Of a stretch of 64,000 bases of DNA, positions 9,206-20,691 are shown piece by piece. The notes beneath the pieces were generated by a model. That model ran no database searches. It worked only from the letters and a program-made list of their open reading frames with translations, and was not told the origin of the DNA. The stretch spans positions 30,772,271 to 30,836,270 of the forward strand of contig JAHLJT010000631.1 of the NCBI GenBank assembly GCA_031308135.1. Reading direction: 5' to 3'. This DNA is from Acheta domesticus. Its lineage: Eukaryota; Arthropoda; Insecta; Orthoptera; Gryllidae. The position numbers and the translations under genes are program-made. The number at the start of each line of letters is the position of its first letter. Within the stretch, counting starts at the first letter, position 1.

Positions 9206-11984
9206 GTGGCTTCCCAGGTGGGTTGAGCGATAAGTCGTGTTTCACGGCGCTATCTTTCACGTGTCAGTGCGAGGAGGTTACGTCGTTGCAAGTGTTGCAT
9301 TGCTCGTTGCTTTCATGTCGTTCACGTGAAGTTAACCGGGCGAGTGACCGCCCGTGACCACGAAATGACGTGTGACTACCTGCCTCGTGGGTGAACGTGT
9401 GATGACATCAGGCACAGCTAACCGTACCGTTTTTCTATTTACGTTGGCTGACTGGTTCCTACAGGATGTGGTGGTGACGTTTTCATTTGATGTCCTGCTC
9501 GCCCTCACTACGAAAAAGGGAAAGAAGATACTTTGCTTAGGAAGTAACGATACATCATTAACAATTCTGAAATGTCATCATTAAACCTGATGTTTTGTCT
9601 GTATATGAGTGTGGAGGCAGGTTAATAGGGCTTGGTCAGTGTTGAGCAGAATTAATTTACAACATCGTTGTTTGCCAAGTTTTCGGAAAATGTATTGTTA
9701 ATTAGGGCTTACAACATCCAATTGACTATACACATAATAACTGCTACATGCTGTGAATCGTGTGTTGCCACACACGTGGTGAGGGACATTCATACATCAC
9801 AACAACCATATACCATGACTTCAACCGGTAGAGAGTACCGGGAAATACATTTTCCGAAACATTGGCAAACAACGATGTAAATTAATTCTGCTCAACACTG
9901 ACCAAGCCCTGTTAACCTGCCTCCACATTTATAATTATGGCATTCTTCATATATGTGAGTGATTCTCAATGTTGCATTGAATGACGCATGACTACCAAAG
10001 TCGGGAAGTTTGTGGCCGGCAATGATAGAGTGAAAGAGCGATGATAACAAGAGTTCCCTGGATATGTGTCACAATTGCGCTTTTTCATACAAGTTCTTCA
10101 AAATCTGTCTTACATTCTTCAAAGGAAGAGAAAAGCAATCTCTTGCCAACGATGGAATACAGCTTTGCTTTAATCTGCGCGGCAGGGTATGTGAATCCAG
10201 GAGCCCGGCGACTTTCCACTGTTGACTTTCGCCGTCTCTTCCTGCGGCGGCTCGCCGCGTTTTCCCCCACCACAATCGAGCCTTTCGAGAAGATTTCCAA
10301 TACGAAGCGGCGCCAACACCAAGAGCAACTGCGTTTTGGAGAACGACTCGAGTCAATTGATTAAATTAAGCGTGAAAAAATGAAAACAGGGAAACGACAA
10401 AATCCCTTGAAATGACGTACCAAACTTCCTCTATTCGCCGCAAAGAAGTTGTAATAATCAGAATTTGACCTTTTCAGTTCAAATATGTGAATATGTTCAA
10501 TATTGATCGAAGGGATGAAGGAGTGTCAGTTGAGGATGTGATATTGTAAGTTCAAGAACTGAAAAAGCCGCCGCCGAAATGAACGAACTAATCCAAGTGA
10601 ATTCATATGTCCCATTAATAAGAAGAGAGAAGAATGACACCAGGCAAAACAAGTTGTCGAAGCACGTGATGCTTGTCTGCATGTCTTTTGGAGGCCCATG
10701 ATTAGTCTTTTGCATATTTAAAGTCCACATTTCTTTGAAGTGTCGACCGCGCCCTTCAATTAAATAGTACCAACATCACAAGTTCTATCTACTGACATTA
10801 TGCTTGTGACAAACTTTTTTCTGCAAATCCATTGAGGTTGAGCCGATTACAACACCAATGCAAGTCAAAGGAAACTAATGAGCATGTAACAATTATTTTT
10901 TATCACGTAATGAAGTGCTGGGCAAATTCACTGACATTGTATAAATCTCTTGGATTACATCCATGGTGTGAATAAGCACATAAGTCAGTTTGGATTAGTT
11001 TTCAGAAGAAAGGAAGGGAACCAACCAGCAAGTTTGCATCAATTGACGCTTCAGCGGACCTACACAAACTGACAAAAAGGTAGTTTCCATACAATTTGAT
11101 TTGCGTAGTTTTTAAAATGGCACGATTGAAGACTTACGTAGTGCAAATAATACGACAAAACCCACATTTTTTAACGATATCTCACACCGTTAATATGTGG
11201 ATTTCCAGCAATTTGTAAACACTATTGTATTTGTAAGTTGAAGTACTTCGAATGACTTGTAATGACGTTTTTCGAAAACTCAAAAATGTTTTGTGAAAAA
11301 GAGCTTCAAATTTCAAATTTACAGTAGCGCTTAAATGCCATTTTCTTAAAATCCGCTCCAAACTTTTCAAAGAAAATTGCCATTTAGGACTGTTCTTTAA
11401 TATTCTTAAACCGATATTTCCATTCTAGTATTAGAAAACCGGAAAATTAATAAAATGTCAAAAATGTACATTGTGTAGCTGGCAAGAGTATATGTCATGT
11501 CCGAATCGCTAGTCGAGACCAAAGGAAATAGATAACTTATGCGGGCTAGCTCTTTAAGGTGGTATCGACAATGCAGGGAGTACAACAATTGAATTCCGTT
11601 CCGCTGTCGCGAATTGCTGTGAATTACGCGTCATTTTTGTGACTTGTTACATCTGTATGGAATGAGGCTTCTTTCTCCAATACAAGTTTACAAAACCTTT
11701 GTATTATATTTTTATGCAGTTGTAGAATTAACGTAGTTTTGACAACACTGCGATGGAAGCAGTGAGTTGTTCGCTTCTTGGTTGAATTAGACGTTTTCAA
11801 ATAATATCTAAGATGTTAGTAGGGCAGTAAGTGCAATATTTCAATCCTACGTGGCTGTTTCCAATAATACGGGAGAGTATACGCTGTTGTAGCACCACTA
11901 GTTTTACTTCCACGCGTATTCACCCTGCTGTCCGTCGTATTATCCAAGCGAAGAAGGCCCTAGTCAACAACTAGTTCCAACTTT
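9206..11984. other. Stretch without recognised genes (contains the MITE at 9610-9927)
   Basis: Mixed-composition DNA. Frames around 10041-10364 on both strands are not protein-like. Nothing else is supported. Confidence 0.3.
9610..9927. mobile_element. MITE with about 85-bp terminal inverted repeats
   Basis: The left arm (TGTGGAGGCAGGTTAA, GGGCTTGGTCAGTGTTGAG, CAGAATTAATTTACA, CGTTGTTTGCCAA, TTTTCGGAAAATGTA) is repeated in inverted order at 9840-9927 with few changes. No coding capacity. Target duplication is not evident. Confidence 0.75.
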
Positions 11985-12259
11985 CGATCCTCCCCCCGAC
12001 GTCCGTCGACTCCGCCTTGTTGACTCTCGGCGTCCGAAGCCCCTCGGCGAAGAATCGCAGCGCTCAGCCGCCGCGGGGAGGGATTTCCAATACGACGCGC
12101 GTCGGGGCGGCGGCGGCGGCGTCGCGACGCGATACGGCAGCGGCGCGAAGGGGTGCGCGCAGCGCCGCGACGCCCGCGGGAGCCGCGTCTCCTCCGCGCC
12201 AGAGTTCGTTTGCTTTGCGCGATAGCGCGTCTCATATCCGGTGCCTCCCTCCGCCGCCA

Positions 12260-12307
<48 letters not shown>

Positions 12308-12312
12308 AGGCA
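11985..12312. other. CpG island ending in (CCG)n(ACG)n
   Basis: CpG-dense sequence with GCCGCCGCCGCC at 12251-12290 changing to GACGACGACGAC at 12291-12310. Frames on both strands encode Arg, Pro or Ala runs. Possibly a promoter; no exon-like frame with a convincing donor. Confidence 0.45.
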
Positions 12313-12449
12313 CAGTGAGCGCGAATGGACCGCGTCGAGAGAAATCTGTGGTCACGGGGTAAAATTTCGGATATTTGGTATTTATTTGGTAAAAAAAAAA
12401 CAATAAAAACTGTATATGACGTATCGGGAGGGGAGATTATCTGCACATA

Positions 12450-12698
12450 TTTCTGTAGTCACGGCGTAAAAGTTCTTAAGTCAAAAATCTTAGTTTGGAG
12501 AAAACAAGGGTTAAATATTCTTGAGCCAACGCTTTTTCCTACGCTCAATGCTATTTTCCGACGCTTTTTTCTCGTTAAGGAAGCAACATTTGAATTCGTT
12601 CGTTTTACTAAAATTAAATTTAGATACTTATAGTTTCAGTATTTAACCCAATTTCGCCAAAAATTGACTTAAGAACTTTTACCCCGTGATCACAGAAA
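12450..12698. mobile_element. Small MITE with TTTCTGTGATCACGG termini
   Basis: The left end TTTCTGTAGTCACGGCGTAA and the right end (reverse complement TTTCTGTGATCACGGGGTAA) are followed on both sides by AAGTTCTTAAGTCAA. Length 249 bp, non-coding. A partial third terminus occurs at 12345-12366. Confidence 0.65.
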
Positions 12699-12699
12699 T

Positions 12700-13955
12700 G
12701 CCAAAAAGTTTGGATCTGTTTTTGACGAAATTTTCAAAATGGGAGAAGGGCTTTGTATACAGAACCGTAAAATACGGTGAATAGAAACAGGGAGATGTAT
12801 AGAAACGAAACTTGAAATAAAAGGAAACAAAATATAGAAAATTCCTTTTTGAGTAATTAATTCTGTGTATTTCTAATATTTATAACGTAACTGATACATA
12901 ATACAAGAGAAACAATTTTTTGAGAGTAGCTCGTTCTTCTGAGCTGTCGGTTTATCAACAGACGTGATTTTCGGTTTATTCGCGTTGAGTTGAAATCTCC
13001 GTACATACTGAAGCTACAGTGAAATAATTTGTTGATGATACATGTAAGTTAATTATCTGTTTGTTGGTTCTTCAAACACTATTGTATATTAAATTTTACT
13101 TCATAGTTTTCCTATAACTCAACTGAAAAGTTGAGTTATGGAAGGATATTCGAGCATTTTACTTTGTGGGGTGAATAAAAAAACACGTTAACAATGTTTC
13201 TATTCACAGAGAACGCAAATGACTGTAAAAAGAACTGTCAAAAAATGCATGTGTTTCTGGCGAAATTTTGAAAATGGGATAAGAGCTTCGTATAAAGCAC
13301 CCCTTAAAATTGAAGAGCATGGGGCAGTAACAGTAACAAGATAAGCTACAGCAAGCTTCCCGCTGTACGTAAATGTTAATATCTCGATTTTTAGTGAAAG
13401 TATAGCATAGCTTGTTGCTTTATATATCTTGTCATTTCCTATTACTATATGTCTTGGTCATATGTGTAAAAGCCTTGGGGCAGTAAAATGTTGGCACACA
13501 CTTTGTCCAAAATCGAGATACTAACTTTTAACAACAGCGAGAGGGTTCTTGGTGTGGTTTATCGTGCCATAGTGCCCAAGTCTTTCGACTGAACGATTTC
13601 TCAAGTTGAGCCAGATCGATCGAAGGATTTCCATTTTTGAAAAAAAAATATGTGTAAAGGTTAGAGCTTATATTGTTCACAGACGGAGAGACACGCATTT
13701 TTTTCGGTATCAGGGCCAAAAACACGTATTTTCGTCAAAATCTTGAGATCGATTACACCCTATCATTACGTTTCTCTGAACTACGTATACGAGGAAGTAA
13801 GAAAGGCAAAGCATTTTTGTTCATTAGCAGGTAACGTTTTCAACCACAACAACAACAAACATGAAAGTATTGAATGATCAATGCATTTTAGGGAAATGCT
13901 GCTCATAACCATCTCGCGTAATAGTCGTTTGTTTAATCTAAACATCCAAAATTAT
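12700..13955. other. AT-rich stretch with one internal direct repeat
   Basis: GACGAAATTTTCAAAATGGG near 12723 and GGCGAAATTTTGAAAATGGG near 13258 head similar 50-bp segments (ATGGGA.AAG.GCTT.GTATA). No gene seen. Confidence 0.4.
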
Positions 13956-14068
13956 GTGCATTTTAAATCGAAAGATCGTACCCGTGCATTTTAAATCAAA
14001 CGATCGTACCTGTGCATTTTAAATTGAAAGATCGTACCCGTGCATTTTAAATCGAAAGATCCTACCGC
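13956..14068. repeat. 28-bp tandem repeat, four units, at the edge of a CpG patch
   Basis: The unit GTGCATTTTAAATCGAAAGA-TCGTACCC repeats four times with few changes, and then the sequence turns at once into CpG-rich DNA (14080-14240). ATTTTAAAT is self-complementary inside each unit. Confidence 0.9.
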
Positions 14069-14079
14069 TGCATTTCGTT

Positions 14080-14240
14080 TCGGCTGCAGTGCCCGCCATC
14101 TGACCTATATCGGAGCAGTGTGCGCCGCTGCGAGGAGTCCACGTGGCGGCCTTGCCGTCGCCGCCGCCTCGTCGTCTCCGCCGCAGGTCGACAGCGATCG
14201 AACCACGCCGCGTGGCCCCAGAACGGGGAGGCCGACGTGA
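14080..14240. other. CpG-rich patch, no supported gene
   Basis: Short G/C island with many CpGs (for example GTCGCCGCCGCC). Short open frames exist on both strands but none shows protein-like composition or good splice borders. It could be a promoter island or an exon of unknown strand. Confidence 0.4.
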
Positions 14241-14394
14241 TTTGGGGCACTGGTGCACATCGAGATGCCTTAATGAAGAACGCTTTTCAACAATATTTGT
14301 GAATTGTAATTAATATTTTCCGTTTCTGTCTATATTTTTAATTTATCAATCAGTTGGTCCATCATTTACAAGATAGAAATTTTTTAAATAACGG

Positions 14395-14702
14395 CTTTAT
14401 TTATTAAAAAGAATAGAAATTTCACAGAACGTTTCGGAAACAGTTGGTTTCCATCATCAGGTGACAAATAAATGAATATAATATATAAAACAATGGAAAA
14501 GTACAAAGAAATTAGAGAAACAGAGAGAGATTGTAAAAACAGACGTAATTTCTTTCATACTGTTAATAATGTCGTCTTAAAAATTTTCTAAAGTTTTTTA
14601 ACAGGGTGCATTCTGTTGACTTGTGTATATTAATTCTTCTGTTTTGTACTTTTCCATTGTTTTATGTATTATATTTATTTATTTGTTACCTGATGATGAA
14701 AA

Positions 14703-14706
<4 letters not shown>
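14395..14706. mobile_element. Penelope-like terminal segment as an inverted repeat, with hammerhead-like motif
   Basis: The arms 14441-14502 and 14641-14706 are inverted copies (plus strand CCATCATCAGGTGACAAATA at the left; TATTTGTTACCTGATGATG at the right). The left arm, read on the minus strand, contains a hammerhead-ribozyme-like core (see the ncRNA entry). The right arm breaks off into a TA microsatellite after CTGATGATGAAAACCAA. Penelope-like elements are known to carry minimal hammerheads in their terminal repeats; the family call is inference, as no RT or GIY-YIG frame is present. Confidence 0.55.
14422..14465 (-). ncRNA. Hammerhead-ribozyme-like motif (minimal type I)
   Basis: On the minus strand the order is: CTGATGA (14460-14454), one T, GGAAAC (14452-14447), a 5-base loop CAACT, GTTTCC (14441-14436), then GAAAC (14435-14431) and GTTCTGTGA. 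GGAAAC and GTTTCC form a perfect 6-bp helix II between the two invariant core blocks. TCAC just before CTGATGA pairs with GTGA just after GTTCT to give a short helix I, and helix III is almost absent, as in Penelope-type hammerheads. One extra U after CUGAUGA departs from the consensus, so activity is uncertain. Confidence 0.5.
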
Positions 14707-14756
<50 letters not shown>

Positions 14757-14757
14757 T
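14706..14757. repeat. (TA)n microsatellite inside the hammerhead-bearing inverted repeat
   Basis: About 24 TA units begin exactly where the right-hand copy of the motif would continue after CTGATGATGAAAACCAA. Confidence 0.97.
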
Positions 14758-14978
14758 GAATATATATACACATTTGTGAATTGTGTGTAACTGCGGTATT
14801 TTTGCGAAAAGATTTGATAGAAATACAAAAAATATTGATAAAATTTCTCTGCAGATAATGCGTTGCAGTCACGAACGAAATTATGTTGAAAATGTAGACT
14901 AGCTATTAGAGTGCAAACATAAATAAATTTTGCAAGGTTTCTCGACTCAGTATCCAAGTTTCCTGACAAGGTATTTGT

Positions 14979-16079
14979 TTTTTGTTTTTTTAAATTTATT
15001 ATCCAATAAGATCAGCAGCTGGTTGCTGCTTTACATTATTTAGTTGATATGTATACATATAACACACTCTTTTACAAAGAACTTAACTAATTACAAAACA
15101 AGGGATACAACATGGATTACAAGTTAATACACTTTGATAGATTACAATTAATTTACAGTACTGAAGAGGTATAAATGCTTCTCACAATGGGCAGTGAAAC
15201 ACTAGTTCTTACAATTACTTATATTAACTACCTGGGGATTGGCCTTGTGGATGGGAGGTGTGTATTTTCTCATACCAGCTAATCTATATTCAGTCTTTTT
15301 ATCAGGGGGGAAGGAAAACATCTTTGGGAAATTTAGATTTAATTCTAGGGTTTGTTGGGCCATTTCTGTTGAGATTGAAAATGTTTGTGCTTGGGCATTG
15401 GCTTAGTTTGCTAAAAAAAATTATTGGAGAGTTTTGATAGAAATTCGGATAGTAGGGGTATTTTTAATTCATGATGAATTTGCTCATTTGTAATGTACCA
15501 AGGCGCTTTAATAGCCAGACGGAGGAATTTGTTCTGAATTGTTTGTAATTTTGTAAGTGATGACTTGGAGGCTCCTCCCCAGATTACACATGCATATGAC
15601 ATAGAAGGTCTTACAATTGACTTAAATATTGACAGGGCAGTTTCTGTTTTCAGATGAGACTTCTTGTTGATGAGTGGATATAGTTTGCCAATTTTTTGTT
15701 TAGTAGATTTTTCTATTTTCATTATGTGTTCTTTCCAGGTTAACTTAGTATCAAAATGTAAGCCAAGATATTTGATTGCTTTAGATTTGTCAGTCCAGGG
15801 TATTGGAGTATTTTGAATATTTAGTGGTGGTAAGACAGGTATTTTCCTTAGTGTAAAGATTTTGCAAACTGTTTTAGATGCGTTTAGAGCTATTCTCCAT
15901 TTCTGTGTCCAAGTTACAAATTTTGAAAGATCTTCTTGTAAGAGTTTTGCTCCTCGTTCGCAGGAGCTGGAGGAAATGAACAAGGTGGTGTCGTCAGCGA
16001 AAGTAGCCATTTGCGAGTTTGCTGGTGAGGGAAAATCTGCTGTGTAGATGTTGTATAGCAAAGGGGAGAGCGATGATCG
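14979..16079 (-). mobile_element. 5'-truncated Jockey-clade LINE insertion with perfect target duplication
   Basis: The minus strand encodes the C-terminal part of a non-LTR reverse transcriptase and ends in a 3' UTR with an A-rich tail (T-rich on the plus strand at 14979-15000). The 12-bp sequence CAAGGTATTTGT flanks both ends (14967-14978 and 16080-16091) without mismatch, so the insertion is young. Truncation falls just before the LSPLLYNIY block, as expected when target-primed reverse transcription stops early. Confidence 0.93.
15411..16079 (-). pseudogene. Partial reverse transcriptase (RT palm to C-terminus) of Jockey LINE
   Basis: The frame is open for 223 residues with no internal stop. 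It shows SPLLYNIYTADFPSP followed by the catalytic FADDT motif (AMATFADDTTLF region), then WRIALNASKTVCKIF, KYLGLHFDTKLTWKEHI and YACVIWGGASKSSL, which is the usual order of RT blocks 5 to 7 and the thumb in Jockey and related clades. The endonuclease and RT fingers are missing because of 5' truncation, so the product cannot be active in cis. It ends with SKLSNNFF and a stop. Confidence 0.92.
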
Positions 16080-16477
16080 CAAGGTATTTGTCTTACTATA
16101 ATTACAACGGACTGCGAGTAAACTGATTGAAGCAGTAAAAATTCTCTATGATAACAGGGCACGCGTGTTTTCGAACAATGACATATGGTTTGTAAAGAAC
16201 TTCTAAATGATTTCTTAATTCTTGTTGCAAAATCTTAATGTTTAGTTAGTTTTGCACATTAATGCACAATTTTGCACATTTTTCATATTGAAGTTTTAAA
16301 TAGTTCGACCAAATGGTATTCTGAATCTGCTTGGTCTGTAAAAGTGGTAGAGGAAAAAACGTAATCAGGACAATTTAAATTGTTTCATTCCCTTTATCGA
16401 TATTATTCACAATGGTGAAAAAATATAACTTTTAGAAGTGTCTGTATTTTATTTCCAATTCAGTTTATCTTGATATA

Positions 16478-17028
16478 GTGTCCGGGGAGGAAACGTCGAA
16501 ACTTGGAAAATAAGCTCCTAAGACAATTCTAAGCGTATCTTCTCTAATAAACTACGTGGACATTCCGAATGGTTGAGCTGCTATTAGCACTCAAAAGTTG
16601 GTTTGAAAAATTGATTTCTAGGCAAAAATTTGCTTTATAGAAGCATATAAACATTTCAGAAACATGTAAATTGTTTATTATTTACAAAAGAAATGAATAT
16701 ATTTGTTCAGAAAGAAAAATTAAGCGAGAAATAAAAAAGCACCCAATTTACACAATTCGACTGCTTTTTTATATCTCGCTTAATTTTTCTTTTTGAACAA
16801 ATATATTAATTTATTTTCTGAATAATAAACAATTTACATGTTTCTGGAGTGTTTCTATGCTTCTCTAATGCAAGTTTTTGCCTAGAAATCAATTTTTCAA
16901 ACCAACTTTTGAGGGCTCATTGCGGCCCAACCATTCGGAATATCCACGTAATTTATTAGACAACATATGCTTAGAATTGTCTTAAGAGCTTATTTTCGAA
17001 GTTTCGACGTTTCTCCCCGGACACCCTG
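16478..17028. mobile_element. Second copy of the Tc1/mariner-type foldback MITE, 550 bp
   Basis: It shares the outer arms TGTCCGGGGAGGAAACGTC, CTTGGAAAATAAGC and ACTCAAAAGTTGGTTTG with the element at 3559-3901. It has an extra inner palindrome centred near 16745, with arms around AAATTAAGCGAGA and its complement. The left terminus has lost a few bases; the right one ends in CACCCTG. No coding capacity. Confidence 0.75.
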
Positions 17029-18269
17029 TTTAGTTTTGTTGTTTGTGAAGTCTCCCGCATTGGCGAACGTGTCGAAAGAGCGACGACCACTAGCACGGAT
17101 GAACCTTGTGGTTTGCCTTAGAAACCTCATCCGTGAAGGAGCACATGATCTGTTGTCTACAAACTGGAATAAACACGAGACTGAAAATCGAGGATTCTAT
17201 TGCCTTACAATTCATTTTGTTTTGTAGTATTAGGAATTAAATACTTCGTATAGGATATTCCATCCGTGTGCATTGTATTCATTTACAGTAAACTACAAAG
17301 CACAGAGACTTTTATAGTATGCACGTTTATTGCCCAAATAAATAAATAAATAAATAAATGAAAAATAATCAATCAGCAAACGAAAACACCCAACCCATTA
17401 ATAGCAAAATGAATAGTAACGTATTAATCGGGTCTATTTTTGAAGCAGTTACTCTTGTGAAACCTCTTAAAAGAGTTTCTGAACGTGCGAGAAAGTTTAT
17501 TGTCGCCAATTAATCATCTCCGATTGTCCTTCTGTCCCTAACATCCAGAACCGAGATTTAATTTCCCGAGAACGCCTTCAACTACATATTTTCGACCGTC
17601 CTCATAAAAATGCCGGCTAAATGAAGTAGAAATTCCGGCGTCGGGAACTCATAAAACACGGGTTAAGAAGTTGGAAGACCGCGGAGAGGAGAGTAGTTGG
17701 TAAATTGAAAGGAAAAGAGGAGAAAAAGCGTTGGCAGGTGGAGGAGAGAATTTCTCCTTTCTTTCACGCGTTTTTCTTTCCGCGCCGCTTCCTTCTGGTC
17801 GAGGCGCTGGCAACGCGCGCCCCACGACCGCTGCCACTTGGCACGGCAGCCCAACAGGCCGACGAAGCCGATGCTTTAAGCACGGGACTCACCGGGATTT
17901 CAATGGAGCGGTGTGTGGCAGGAACAGTGCCTCTCGTCGCGTTGAAATGCCTTTGGCATTGTTTGAAATCTTCGATACGGTGTCGTGGGGAGGAACTCGG
18001 CCAAATGTGTGAGGAAACAGTCGTTCGTAATGACGTGTTGCTGTCGTTTCGAGAGCTAGGTGTAATTGAGGAGTTATGAAGAAGACGGGTTCGTGGCGGC
18101 TACGTCAGCTGGGCGATTCATTTTCGTGAATAGATGTAGATGCTGCTGTGATAGTAAGTTGTACGTTTTAGTATTTACTTCTGTTGCAATGACAGGAGTA
18201 TGTGAGCCGTGAAATTTGTATTATAAATGTACTACTGAAATGTGTCAACAGTTCCTTAAAAATTGACAC

Positions 18270-18325
<56 letters not shown>

Positions 18326-20141
18326 TTATTGTCCTTTCTTTCTCAAAACGTGATAATCCTTCTTTTCAATTATTAATACGTAGTGGTTTGTTTCTGACGT
18401 ACGCGAGTCTGTTACAGTTTGAATGTTCGATCATTATTGCTCTTGTGTCTGCTTGCGAAACGTAGTCTTGGAAAGTAAACTGTTTATTTTTAATTTCCTA
18501 CCTATGCATGTATGCTGCTCATATACACTTAAATAACATTAATGTCGGAATATTAATTTCCAAGAATTAAATTTCTAAGGATTCATTTTGGTAGTATCAT
18601 CTAATGGTTGGAGTTGGAAGCAAAATTAGTTGAAATTATAGTGAAAACAAGAAACAATTTCTACAATAGCCCTAAAAATAATTTTCCTTCACCTCAAGAA
18701 AAGGGTTTTGTGTTCCAAAAGTAATTAGAAAGTGTGCTCATTTTGAACAATGCCAATTTGCTTTCACTGAAGGTGATTTAAGAGGTCATCAGCATTGAAG
18801 GGGATACTTAAACTGTATTTATTTGCGAAGTATAGAGGTCAAGAGAAGGCTAGTACAAAATGTGAAATTGAATGAAATTACTCTTGCATCCGCCTCTTAT
18901 AAATTCATAACGACCCAAAAAATATGACATGAGTATACCTTATCTCGCAATGCCTGTCACACACGAGGAGAAAGCAGAAAGCAATAGTTCTATTACCCCG
19001 GCGTTTTGTGTTGTTCCATATCATTCTTAATTCAATGCAAATTAAATTTCTTCGCTTTCGCTCTTCTGCGCAAGAAAAAGAAATCAAAGAAAAAAATATA
19101 TTGATATTTCCTCCATTTCTAATTCAAGAAGTATCCATTGGGTTGTCGATAAATTTTACCAGAAGAATAGAAAAAAATATCAACAATTTTTTTTAATGAG
19201 ATAACTCTGTTGCCTTATGTGTCGTTAATGAATGCGAGCGATGGTATTTAGCCAATAGGATCCCGGTTTCTCTCGAGGATTGAAGAAACAAATATTTCAG
19301 TCTTCTAGCTTCACAGAACTTGTTGCTACAATTTTTACGTAACTCTAAAAAAATCGAGCTTAGACCATAAAGTGACTCAATGTCCTTTTTCTACGGAATA
19401 AAAAAATGGCCAAAGACGATTGGTTGTTATGCAGTGAAAGGAAATGACAGCGAACACAGCGCTTTGTGACAAGGCGAAACGGGCTTCGAAACTAGAGTTA
19501 ATTGCTCAGGTTATCTTTCGCGAATTATAGGAAAGCATTCTTTCGCGTACATGGCGGAGAAAGCGTTAAAAGCAAAGACAGTAGGCTTGATGTACGCTCC
19601 ATTCCACATCGCTGACGAAGGCGACGCCAGCAATAAAATGCAACCTACTATCCAGCAAAGGGGTTTCCAAAGTGTTACGCATGCTTTTCGGTATTCTTCA
19701 GAATTTAGGACGCTGACATTAATTCAAATGAAATTACAAAGTATTTTTAAAGGGCACGAAAGATGTTTTCATTTCATTTAGAAATCTCTTAATCACTGAA
19801 AATCTCGTTGTATGAGCGCTGAAATCTCATTTCATTATCCCAGAGACACGCTGTGTTCTCTGTAACGGCAAAGCTCCTTTATTTAAAGAAAATTCTTTTG
19901 CGAAAGTGATATTCAAATTGAAGCTACTAAATTTCTCACGAAAGGATATAATTTTAATGCAAAGATATTGGCGTAATTCTTACGCATCAAAGTATCAGAT
20001 AACATTCCCCGAGACCTGCAATGGTCTTTAGATAATTGTTTACGCCTTTCAGTGATACAAGCTTTTACAACAACGTAAACATCAGGGGCCAAGAAAGTAT
20101 AGTAAAAATACTAATTCAGAAAACCACAATGAATCGAGAGC
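17029..20141. other. Long stretch without recognised genes
   Basis: Contains a (AAAT)n run near 17335, the TA tract at 18271 and otherwise AT-rich DNA. The 17705-18079 frame (124 codons) has no convincing start and is not called. Confidence 0.3.
18271..18323. repeat. (TA)n microsatellite
   Basis: About 26 uninterrupted TA units in AT-rich intergenic DNA. Confidence 0.98.
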
Positions 20142-20297
20142 AACTCACACACACAGACACACACACTCACACACACTCACACGCACACACACTCACACAC
20201 TCACACACACACACACAGCCACACACCGACACACACACAGACACACACACAGACACACTCACAGACACACACACAGACACACACACAGACACACACA

Positions 20298-20332
<35 letters not shown>
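20142..20332. repeat. (CA)n/(CACAGA)n microsatellite
   Basis: CA-rich tract with CACAGACA and CACACTCA variants, ending in a pure CA run. The minus strand gives a Cys/Val-rich open frame that is an artefact. Confidence 0.97.
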
Positions 20333-20333
<1 letters not shown>

Positions 20334-20419
20334 GGCGAGCACTGCACAATCCTACGAGAAGAATTTCCGCCCTTTGTTTGGCATTAGCATTGTCCCACTG
20401 GTTCTATCTGGGCCGTTAA

Positions 20420-20691
20420 AATGCCATTTTGTTCGGAGCGGAGTGTAGCAACCGGGGCTGCGGGTCGGGCTCCCGGGGTGTCCTCGAGCGTCAACTTTCG
20501 TCCGCCAGCTGCGCCGGATCTGGTGCGGGCGGGTGAGCGGCGCAGGCGCAGGCGACGGGGGCGGGGGCGGTGGGGGAGACAGACTCCGGCGATAGAGTTG
20601 GCGGTGGTAACAGCGACGGCACTGAACTTTGTATAATAATCCTACATAGAATAAAAAAAAACAGCGACGGCGGGAGCGGAACGGCGACGAG
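20420..20691. other. CpG-rich patch interrupted by the hAT-like element
   Basis: G/C-rich DNA with GGCGCAGGCGCAGGCGACG. It resumes at 21501-21640 after the 809-bp element, so the pre-insertion island was continuous. No convincing frame. Confidence 0.45.

Noticed and set aside
11960..12446. Arg-, Ala- or Pro-rich frames around 12.0-12.4 kb on both strands
   Set aside because: Driven by (CCG)n and (ACG)n; no frame has protein-like composition outside the repeat.
17705..18079. 124-codon plus-strand frame
   Set aside because: No convincing initiation codon or upstream acceptor, and no recognisable motif.
20167..20349. Cys/Val-rich minus-strand frame
   Set aside because: Translation of the CA microsatellite.
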